Assembly: GCA_017444045.1 (NCBI GenBank)
Contig: JAFSXO010000207.1
Location: 1-7,721 of the forward strand
Direction: 5' to 3'
Origin: a bacterium
GTDB taxonomy: Bacteria > Vulcanimicrobiota > Xenobia > Xenobiales > Xenobiaceae
DNA: 7,721 nucleotides
Shown piece after piece: positions 1 through 6,700 of the stretch. The translations under genes and the position numbers were made by a program. Every line of letters starts with the position of its first letter. Position 1 is the stretch's first letter. The notes below the pieces were generated by a model, which saw nothing but the letters and a program-made list of their open reading frames with translations, did not search any database and had not been told where the DNA came from.

Positions 1-1043
1 AGGCTTTCGATCTTCTCGACGGGGACGGTTTCGGTACCGTAGGTGTTAATGGATACGCTGATGGGCTCGGCTACGCCGATAGCATAAGCCAGAGCGACCT
101 CGCAGCGATCGACCAGACCCGCGGCTACCAGGTTTTTGGCTACCCAGCGGGCGGCATAGCAGGCCGAGCGGTCAACCTTCGTGGGATCCTTGCCGGAGAA
201 AGCACCGCCGCCGTGTGCGGCCATGCCACCGTAAGTGTCGACGATAATTTTGCGTCCGGTTAAGCCTGTGTCTCCCTGAGGGCCACCGATGACGAAGCGT
301 CCGGTCGGGTTGACCAGAATGCGGGGGGCTACTACCTTGTCGCCTTCTTTTTTGATGTATTTGGCGGGCACGATGGGCAGCACGACATGCTCGATCATGT
401 CTTTCTCGATCTGCTCTAACGCCACGTCGGGATCGTGCTGGGTGGAGATTACAATAGTTTCGATGGCTACTGGCTTACCATCTTCGTACTTAACCGTAAC
501 CTGGGTCTTGCCGTCGGGACGCAGATAGTTAAGCTTGTTCTGCTTGCGCACCTTGGCCAGCTGATAGGCCAGGGCATGGGACATCTGGATCGGCAGCGGC
601 ATGAGCTCAGGGGTCTCGTTGCAGGCATAGCCGAACATCATTCCCTGGTCGCCGGCGCCGGTGCTGTCCTCTTCGTGGACATCGCTGTCGCTGTTGCGGA
701 TCTCCAAGGCGCGGTTTACGCCCTGAGCGATGTCGGGGGACTGGCTGTCGATAGAAAGCAAAACTCCGCAGCTGCGACCGTCAATGCCGTAATCGGGATT
801 GTCATAACCGATGTCGATAAGCGTTTTGCGTACGATTTCAGCGATGTCGATGTAGGCCTTAGAAGTGATCTGCCCGGCTACGTGGGCGCAGCCAGTGTGC
901 AGGAAGGTTTCGCAGGCTACGCGGGACTGCGGGTCTTCTGCTAAAAAGGCATCGAGAATGGCATCGGAAATCTGGTCTGCCGCTTTATCGGGATGGCCCT
1001 CGGTAACCGATTCCGAGGTGAACAGGCCGTATGTACTACTCAT
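1..1043 (-). CDS. metK: S-adenosylmethionine synthetase (methionine adenosyltransferase), 3' end cut by window edge
   Basis: Makes S-adenosylmethionine from ATP and methionine in the cytoplasm, releasing phosphate and pyrophosphate; it supplies the cell's methyl donor. The frame is open from the ATG at 1043 to the left edge, giving 347 codons. Recognisable family motifs in order are FTSESVTEGHPDK (residues 8-20, with the ATP- and Mg-binding His17 and Asp19), GAGDQGMMFGYA (129-140), LRPDGKTQV (174-182), NPTGRFVIGGP (245-255) and the signature GGGAFSGKD (278-286). The E. coli enzyme is 384 residues; an acidic insertion here (about 115-128) makes this version longer, so roughly 50 C-terminal residues are missing only because of the window edge. 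The start is supported by GGAGGG at 1056-1061, 12 nt upstream, and by the N-terminus aligning with the family. All expected motifs are intact. Its direction matches the upstream operon, but 312 bp and a candidate promoter separate them, so it is probably transcribed on its own. Confidence 0.98.
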   Translation of the reverse strand, partial: MSSTYGLFTSESVTEGHPDKAADQISDAILDAFLAEDPQSRVACETFLHTGCAHVAGQITSKAYIDIAEIVRKTLIDIGYDNPDYGIDGRSCGVLLSIDSQSPDIAQGVNRALEIRNSDSDVHEEDSTGAGDQGMMFGYACNETPELMPLPIQMSHALAYQLAKVRKQNKLNYLRPDGKTQVTVKYEDGKPVAIETIVISTQHDPDVALEQIEKDMIEHVVLPIVPAKYIKKEGDKVVAPRILVNPTGRFVIGGPQGDTGLTGRKIIVDTYGGMAAHGGGAFSGKDPTKVDRSACYAARWVAKNLVAAGLVDRCEVALAYAIGVAEPISVSINTYGTETVPVEKIES

Positions 1044-1069
1044 TATAGTCTCAAACCCTCCAAGTGATC

Positions 1070-1112
1070 TTTGCCATCTGTCTGTGATACAGTGCACTGC
1101 GTTAATGGCAAA
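1070..1112 (-). promoter_or_regulatory. metK leader hairpin (8-bp perfect stem with internal palindrome)
   Basis: On the metK strand the sequence TTTGCCAT (1112 to 1105) is repeated as its exact reverse complement ATGGCAAA (1077 to 1070), with 27 nt between. That interval contains the perfect 10-bp palindrome CAGTGCACTG (1090-1099) and a competing CTGT-GAT-ACAG inverted repeat (1082-1092). The stem ends 8 nt before the GGAGGG ribosome binding site, a position suited to control of translation, or to a DNA operator if the palindrome binds a protein. It does not match the SAM-I (S box) or S-MK patterns I know. The function is inferred from position only. Confidence 0.45.
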
Positions 1113-1127
1113 AAGTCCTTAAATAAT

Positions 1128-1155
1128 ATTATACACACCCAGCTGGTGATGACAT
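1128..1155 (-). promoter_or_regulatory. candidate sigma70-type promoter of metK
   Basis: Reading towards metK there is a perfect -10 hexamer TATAAT (1133 to 1128) preceded at 16 bp by ATGTCA (1155 to 1150), which matches four of six -35 positions. Transcription would start near 1121, giving a leader of about 78 nt made almost entirely of the hairpin and the ribosome binding site. A second, weaker pair lies further upstream (TTAGCA 1234-1229, 16 bp, TAGAAT 1212-1207). Confidence 0.45.
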
Positions 1156-1355
1156 TGCGGCTGTGATTATGCGCATGTTAATATGTCAGGCTGAGTGCTT
1201 ATAGACATTCTACAGCGCGCTAAATTTCTGCTAATGTGCTGTTAGTCCTTCACGGTTGCATTTCTTAAGTTTCGCGCCCATGCTGACTGGGAAATTCGGC
1301 TTCCGATGTTAGCGCATGCCATCGACAGTATCAGAGCTTAAGTATTGCTGTATAG

Positions 1356-1817
1356 CTATTCGGCAGCACCGCCGTAATGCGTGCTGTCGTAAACGGTCTG
1401 GAGCGTTTTTGCCGCCTGCTCAGCGCAATGCAGTCCGCGCTGCATGATCGCCCAGTCGTTGCCCTGCATGCCTGTCATTATAGCTGTACAGCTGCTGGCC
1501 AGGGCTTTCAGCCCTTCCTGGAGCGCCATAAGCAGGTAGGCAGTGGCTTCATGCTGCGGAACCTCGACGCTCATAGCCTGCTCATAGGCCTGTTCAATGC
1601 AGGCGCGCAGGCCTTCAACCTGATAAACTGAACCCTGCTGGCGCCCGCTAAGATAAAGCTGAGGCCAGCTGGAAGTCAGATCGCGTATCTCTCCGATAGC
1701 TTTCTCTCCCATAGAGCTTAGCTCGATAGCTTTCATATACTCTTTGGGAAGATCGGTGGGTATCCAGCCGTTCCAAAATGATTCCGCTATTATATCTGCT
1801 AAACTAGGCTCTTGCAT
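1356..1817 (-). CDS. uncharacterised 153-residue helical protein, translationally coupled to the propeller gene
   Basis: I do not recognise this family. The protein has no signal peptide, no membrane segment and no catalytic motif I can name. It is probably cytoplasmic and mostly alpha-helical, with likely helices around residues 5-12, 24-48, 64-86, 88-114 and 118-142, and it ends in a short YDSTHYGGAAE tail. Cysteines near positions 73, 109 and 130 are scattered and do not form a metal-binding pattern. The start is well defined: its ATG (1817-1815) overlaps the TAA of the upstream gene as TAATG, and GGAG (1826-1823) lies 5 nt upstream inside that gene's end. Together with its codon use this argues for a real, co-translated gene, so its amount should follow full-length translation of the propeller protein. 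It might be a partner or regulator of that protein, but only the gene arrangement suggests this. Confidence 0.8.
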   Translation of the reverse strand: MQEPSLADIIAESFWNGWIPTDLPKEYMKAIELSSMGEKAIGEIRDLTSSWPQLYLSGRQQGSVYQVEGLRACIEQAYEQAMSVEVPQHEATAYLLMALQEGLKALASSCTAIMTGMQGNDWAIMQRGLHCAEQAAKTLQTVYDSTHYGGAAE

Positions 1818-3436
1818 TAAAACTCCGTAGTCTCGTTGTCGTTATCGCTGTTCAAAGACGGCGTGTCGTCATCTTCATCGTATACCAAGTCGGCCGAAAA
1901 ATCCTTGGAAGCGCTGTCGCTATTCTCCGAGGCTGAAGCGCTGCCTTCCTGGGCGGTAAGCTTTGCCTCTGCTCTGGTTTTTTTGATGGCCTTGGCCTTG
2001 GCTGTCTGGCTGCTGCTGGCAGAAGCAGGGCTGCTCTTGGGAGCGGGGGGCTCGGAGCTAGATGTCTCGGCGCTGGCAGTGGCATCGGCTATAGCTTTAG
2101 ACGGGGCCTTGGCTTCCGGGGAGGCGGCTTTCTTTTCTCCTTCAGCCTTTTTCCCGTCCTTGCTTTTGGTACCGCCGGTGTTATTTATTTTTTTTTTAGC
2201 CGCGCTGTCCTTTTTCCCCTCAGCTTTAGCCGCTGGCTTCTTGTCGGCAGCTTTGCTTGCGGCTTCCTGGCCGTCTTCTGTAGTATCGGCATCGGCCTGA
2301 GCCTCATTTTCCTCGTCCTTATCGGCTTTTTTAGCGCCTGCTTTTTTCGTCTGTTTGCCTTTTTTGGCTTTGTCAGAGCTTTTCTTGGACGGAGCGTCGT
2401 TGCTTACAGCGTCAAGCATGGAATCGCTGTCGGAGAAATGCTTGGCAGACGGATACGGTGCGGGCTTGTCACCGAAAAGGTAGAGCGGCTCGCGCTGGTG
2501 CAGCATCTGGATGCGGTTGTTGCCAGCGTCGGCTATGAAGAATAGCCTGCCAGCTGCTTCGCAGATCTGCTGCGGGCGCTGCAGCTCGTTGGTGTTGGTG
2601 CCTACTGAGCCCCATGATTTCACGAACTCGCCGCTGTTGGTGAAGAACTGCAGGCGGTTGTTGCCCGTGTCGGATACGATGATGTGGTTGTCGAAGGTTA
2701 CCAGCACATCGGTGGGCTTTTTGAACTCCCCGTCTTTGTCGCCCGGAAGCCCCCATTTGGCCAGAAGCTCGCCTTCTGGTGTGAGCTTTAGGATTTGGTG
2801 GGCATTGGTGTTGGCTACGATGATGTTGCCTTCGCGGTCAAAGTCTATGCCCCAGGGCTGGTCAAACTTTACGGTGCCGGAGGACTCCAGGCTTTCCAGG
2901 AACTCGCCTTCGGAGGTGAATTTCTGCAGGCGATCGTTGCGCGCATCGCACACCCACAGATTGCCCTCGCGGTCGAAGGCCATGCCTATGGGAGCTGCAA
3001 ACTGTCCCTCGTCCTGGCCCATAGAGCCTACCTCGGCTAGAAATCCGCCCTGAGAATCGAAGTGCTGCAGGCGATTGTTGCCGGTATCGGCGACCCAGAC
3101 GGTATTGTCTGGGGCGAACTCTATGCGCAGAGGCTCAGCAAACTGGGAGTCTCCCGAGCCGGCGCTTCCCCATACGTCCAGCATTTTGCCTGTCTTGTCG
3201 AAGCGTTTTACTTGGAAGTTGCGGGTGTCGAGCACGTAGATGTTTCCGCTCATGTCTACCGTGACGCCGGTCGGCTCGTTTAGCTCATTGGGACCGCTGC
3301 CGGCCGCGCCGGTACCGATCGTCAGCTCAATAGCTGGAGGAAGCTCATTCTGTGAGTAATAATAGGCACCGCCGAAGGCTACGCCTATAAAAATAACTAC
3401 AATAGTACTCCAAATGACAATGCGTAAGCTATCCAA
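1817..3436 (-). CDS. membrane-anchored six-bladed NHL-repeat beta-propeller with long Lys/Ala/Ser-rich tail
   Basis: This 539-residue protein has three parts. Residues 5-27 form one hydrophobic segment (about VIWSTIVVIFIGVAFGGA), most likely an uncleaved signal anchor that places the rest outside the membrane. Residues 45-322 contain six NHL repeats with the usual 'G.aFD..GNlwVaDtgNnRlQkF...GefL..wG' pattern; clear copies of VADTGNNRLQ, VSDTGNNRLQ and IADAGNNRIQ lie near 115, 254 and 301. Six copies suit a closed propeller. NHL propellers usually bind proteins, sugars or nucleic acids, and the ligand cannot be read here. Residues 330-539 are low complexity: Lys/Ala/Ser/Glu-rich and histone-H1-like to about 490, then acidic (YDEDDDTPS) at the end, with no LPXTG sorting signal. 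The start codon is TTG, chosen because GGAG lies 7 nt upstream, no better in-frame start exists and the anchor follows at once. It is the first gene of an operon with the 153-residue gene and diverges from the STAND gene. An A10 tract interrupts the tail at codons 414-417. Confidence 0.9.
   Translation of the reverse strand: MDSLRIVIWSTIVVIFIGVAFGGAYYYSQNELPPAIELTIGTGAAGSGPNELNEPTGVTVDMSGNIYVLDTRNFQVKRFDKTGKMLDVWGSAGSGDSQFAEPLRIEFAPDNTVWVADTGNNRLQHFDSQGGFLAEVGSMGQDEGQFAAPIGMAFDREGNLWVCDARNDRLQKFTSEGEFLESLESSGTVKFDQPWGIDFDREGNIIVANTNAHQILKLTPEGELLAKWGLPGDKDGEFKKPTDVLVTFDNHIIVSDTGNNRLQFFTNSGEFVKSWGSVGTNTNELQRPQQICEAAGRLFFIADAGNNRIQMLHQREPLYLFGDKPAPYPSAKHFSDSDSMLDAVSNDAPSKKSSDKAKKGKQTKKAGAKKADKDEENEAQADADTTEDGQEAASKAADKKPAAKAEGKKDSAAKKKINNTGGTKSKDGKKAEGEKKAASPEAKAPSKAIADATASAETSSSEPPAPKSSPASASSSQTAKAKAIKKTRAEAKLTAQEGSASASENSDSASKDFSADLVYDEDDDTPSLNSDNDNETTEF
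2188..2197 (-). repeat. A10 homopolymer inside the propeller gene (possible slippage site)
   Basis: The coding strand reads GCT followed by ten A and then TAAATAACACC, decoded as Ala-Lys-Lys-Lys-Ile-Asn-Asn-Thr (residues 413-420). Removing one A turns the codon after Lys416 into TAA. Adding one A gives Lys-Lys-Lys-Asn-Lys and then TAA. Either change ends the protein at 416-418 residues, keeping the anchor, propeller and first part of the tail but losing about 121-123 residues. A runs of nine or more are known to allow polymerase slippage in bacteria. That it happens here is inference. Confidence 0.6.
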
Positions 3437-3443
3437 ATTTGTA

Positions 3444-3447
3444 CTCC
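3444..3447 (-). promoter_or_regulatory. ribosome binding site fixing the TTG start of the propeller gene
   Basis: GGAG, within CGGAGTAC, lies 7 nt before the TTG at 3436. No ATG or GTG occurs in frame nearby upstream, and starting later would cut into the membrane anchor. This makes TTG the best start. The same CGGAG core precedes the 153-residue gene. Confidence 0.65.
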
Positions 3448-3715
3448 GATACAGCGGTTTAGCTGAAATAGAAGGCTGCCAGCGGAAATAGCTTTGCCGC
3501 CTGCGCGACTTCTCCCCCCTGGGGAAGGGCTAAACCTGGCACACATTATGTATAACGCCACAATATAGCGTTTCCCTAGTTAATCACGCTTTGGAGCCAG
3601 AAGTCAAGGGGAGCGGAAGCGAAGGATAAGGGGGGTACTCCGTCGAAAAAAAATTGGATTTTCACGTCGCTAGCAGCGCCTTAATAAGTGCCATAATGCG
3701 GCGGACCGAACGTGC

Positions 3716-3722
3716 AGGGGAG
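3716..3722 (+). promoter_or_regulatory. ribosome binding site favouring the ATG start of the STAND gene
   Basis: AGGGGAG lies 13 nt before the ATG at 3736. The spacing is long but close to the 12 nt seen for metK in this window. The alternative in-frame GTG at 3712 would place this motif inside the gene and has only a weak purine stretch upstream. Confidence 0.5.
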
Positions 3723-3735
3723 CATATACGCCCAC

Positions 3736-6700
3736 ATGAGAGAAGTAGATATTGCAAAAGTCGCCGAAGAGGCTTCGCTGGCAAATGCCCTGTTGTCTCA
3801 GCCGCAGTACCATATGGAAAAGGGTACTCTTTACCAGCGCGTGGGTGAGCTGATAGGCAATGGCTCTTCTTTGATTGCTGTTATCGCCGAGCCAGGTATG
3901 GGCAAAACCGCGTTTTTGCGGGATATTCAGGGCAAGCATCCCGGTTCGCCTCTGGTCTCCGTGCGCCGCGCCCTGGGCACCAATAAGCCTGCCGGCTTTT
4001 GGACGGCAATTCTTAACCAGCTGGGCATTAAGGATAAGCGCGTTCCGGCAACAGTTCAGGAGATGGCTGACCTAGCCGCCGAAACTCTGCGCAAGAGCAA
4101 GAACAAGCCGCTGCTGGTCTTAATAGACTGCATGGAGGAGGGCGCCGAGCTAATAGATTCCCGTGGCGTTGCCGGCTTAGACTTTTGTATCGATCAGGTG
4201 GCGGTGATTGTAGCTACGCGCCCTGGTGCCGAGGCCGAGGCCCTGGTGGCCAGCGGAGCTGCCGCTGTGCGCTTAGACTCTCACTCTGAGGAGAACCTAG
4301 AGGAGCTGGCTTCGTGGCTGACCGATTATCTTGGGGCTGAGCGCCGCGAAGCGGTAGGCGATATAGTCGCAAAATCGGAGGGCAATTTCTTTGTCGCCAG
4401 CAGTTTGGCCCGCGCCATAAAGAACAATACGCTGGCTGTGCACGATCTCGATGTGTCCCCTCAGCAGCTTCGCGATGTGTATTCGTCGATGCTCGACAGT
4501 CTGGTTCTGGAAGCGCCTATATACGAGCAGGACGACGTTGTGAGCGTACTGTGTCTGCTCGCCGAGGCGGGCGAGCCGCTTCAGGCTGTCAGCCTGGCCG
4601 ATTTCCTGGGGCTTACGGCTAGCAAGGTGCGGCGCATTCTTTTGCGGGTGGCACCGGTCGTGCGCTGTGAGGAGCAGCGCTACAGCCTTTTTAACAAGCG
4701 CTTTAGCGAGATGGTCACCAAGCATTACAGCCGCGATCTGGTTAAGGTGCACCAGCAGGTTATCACTTATTTCCGCGTTACCTTCCCAACCTGGGAAGAA
4801 ATGGACGATCTGTACGGATGGTTCTATCTGGGCCATCACTGCGACCGTCTGGCCCGAGTGTCGAGGCGCTGCGATTTTTCGGCGCTGCACATGCTGGGTG
4901 AGGGCTCTTACGTTACCGCCAAGCTCAATTATACCCGTTCGATAGCCGCGGTGCTTCAGGATCTGAAGCGCTGTCTGCGGGCCTCTATCGAGGAAAAGAA
5001 CCTGTCGCGCATAGTTGGCTATGGGCTTAGGATTCCGCGCCTGCGCGCTATGCACTCCGCTAACGGTCTGCACGATCTGGCCGATTTGGGCCTATACGAT
5101 TTAGCTCTCGAACGCGCCCGCCTGCTGCGGGCGGAATCGTCAAGGCTAAAGGCGTATCTGCTGCTGGCCTGGCAGGCTGATTCCGAGGGCTGTGTAGATA
5201 CGGCACGGCAGATTCTGTCTGAAGCCAGAGACCTGGTGCTACCCGACATCGGTTCTGAGGATCGGATGCTGGTAGCTTTCATTTTAGCCCATCTTCTGAA
5301 AAATATTTCTCTGGCCGAGGTTCTGTCCGTTTTGTTCAACTGTACCTCGCGCGAGCAGGTTCTGCGCGTGATCGTGCAGCTTGGTACCGACAGCGTTTTG
5401 GACGTTGCGAAGCGCCGCGAGGTTCTGCGCCGGGGACTAGATTATGCTCTGAGCTTTGCCGAAGACGGTTTCGAGGCTAGCTGGCGGCCGCGGCTTCAGG
5501 CGCTTATCGAGGCTGTAGACAGCGAGGATGAAGCCGAGGCTGACAGTGGGGCTGACGGGCGTCTCAGCGGGATACATGATGTCCCCTGTGACTATGGCGA
5601 CAACGAGGCTATAGCCATGGCTCTCGAGCATTTGGAGCATGTTTGCCAGTCCGAGGTAATTAATGAAGCTCATCCCGCTGAGGCTCAGATCGGCGAAGCT
5701 GAGGATGACGAGGCCGAGCGCAGCGAAGAGGGGCAGAAAGCCGCCGCAGCTGAGCATACAGCAAAAATTAAAGAAGCCTATCACGCTGCCTTGGAGCTGG
5801 TTAGCAACGTAAGATGGGAATCGCGCAAGGTAGGGGCTATTGCGGCTCTGACCAAGGTACTCATTAATCACAGCGATGCGGACTGGGTGAGCATGGCCTT
5901 TGAGGAGCTCATCGGCGTAGTCGTGTCAGTGCATCTTCCTGAAGAGCGTCAGAAGGCAACTATAGCTATAACCCGTCTGATAACCGGCAGGGCGCGGAAT
6001 AAGGGCTGGCGCGATGTCTTTGAGCATCTTAGCGCCCTAATCGAGACCTTCGAGGATGCCCGTCTGCGGGTGCGCGCGCTGGCCTGGCTGGCTTTGGCGT
6101 ATTATGAATCCCGCGACTTTAAAGGAGCGCTCAGTGTGCTCAATCAGGCAGCCTCTTTGGCCTTCCATATTTCCGATACTGCAGGCCAGGCCAATGAGCT
6201 GGCCATGCTGGCGAGTATGGCGGTGGCCATTAACCATCCCAATATCGCCCGCAATTTGGCATATCATTATATTCAGGTGTACGAGGCGCCGGCTAAGGTG
6301 CGCGTAGACACCGAAGTTCGGGCCGCTCTGGTCGTCGGAGCCTCAGCTAACGTGTCCGAGGAGCGCTCGTTGGAGTATTTGAATTCCTCCATTCAGGCCG
6401 CACAGGAAATACCCGATATGCGGGTGCGCGCCGATCTGCTGGTGGCGCTGGCTGGCGGCGTGGCTAAACTAGGCGAGACCGACTGGGCGAAGAGAGTGCA
6501 GAGTCAGGCTCTGGGCGTAGCTAGGGCTATGGAACCCGGGGCTACCCAGGCGAAAACGCTGGCCAGACTGGCCATACAGGAGTACGAATGGGGCGAGGTT
6601 TATAAAGCCGATCAGATCTGCCAGGAAGCTGAAACCGCTGCCACCGAGGAGGACAGCCTGGTGGCTAAGCGCGAAGCGCTGATGGCCGTGGCTGTGGCGG

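Larger units (their letters stand above)
1044..1355. other. intergenic region between metK and the 153-aa gene
   Basis: This 312-bp region has no credible reading frame. Its metK-proximal third holds the leader hairpin and candidate promoter described separately. The rest is less GC-rich than the genes and contains short self-complementary words such as AGCGCGCT (1214-1221) and GCATGC near 1314-1319. There is no GC stem followed by a T run on the minus strand after the stop codon at 1356, so I see no intrinsic terminator for the upstream operon. Read-through into metK is possible. Confidence 0.6.
3437..3735. other. divergent intergenic region between the propeller operon and the STAND gene
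   Basis: This 299-bp region must carry the 5' signals of both divergent units. On the minus strand TTGACT (3607-3602) matches five of six -35 positions, but the expected -10 region (about 3584-3578, ATTAAC/TTAACT) is poor, so a propeller promoter there is only tentative. Towards the STAND gene, CATAAT (3692-3697) resembles a -10 box but lacks a good -35. Other visible features are a C/G hairpin (3513-3525, TCCCC-CCT-GGGGA) that would lie in the propeller leader, a purine-rich stretch at about 3606-3635 ending in six G, and an A8 run (3646-3653). The octamer GTACTCCG occurs at both ends (3441-3448 and 3635-3642). No gene is evident. Confidence 0.5.

Noticed and set aside
435..944. 169-codon plus-strand open frame opposite metK
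   Set aside because: It lies wholly antisense to an unmistakable metK and has no ribosome binding site or recognisable domain; it is a shadow of metK codon use.
1044..1133. Known SAM riboswitch (SAM-I or S-MK) before metK
   Set aside because: The leader is too short for SAM-I and lacks the motifs I know for either class; only a simple stem is supported.
1836..2300. Hydrophobic plus-strand open frame opposite the propeller tail
   Set aside because: Its Leu/Ala/Phe-rich product is the complement of Lys/Ala/Ser/Glu codons, an expected artefact of the low-complexity tail and not a membrane protein.
3712..3735. GTG at 3712 as the start of the STAND gene
   Set aside because: It has a weaker upstream purine stretch and would put AGGGGAG within the coding sequence. 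It is in frame and adds eight residues, so it is disfavoured but not excluded.
4297..5073. 258-codon minus-strand open frame inside the STAND gene
   Set aside because: It is antisense to a continuous, motif-bearing 1209-codon gene. The product is of unlikely composition and matches no family I know.
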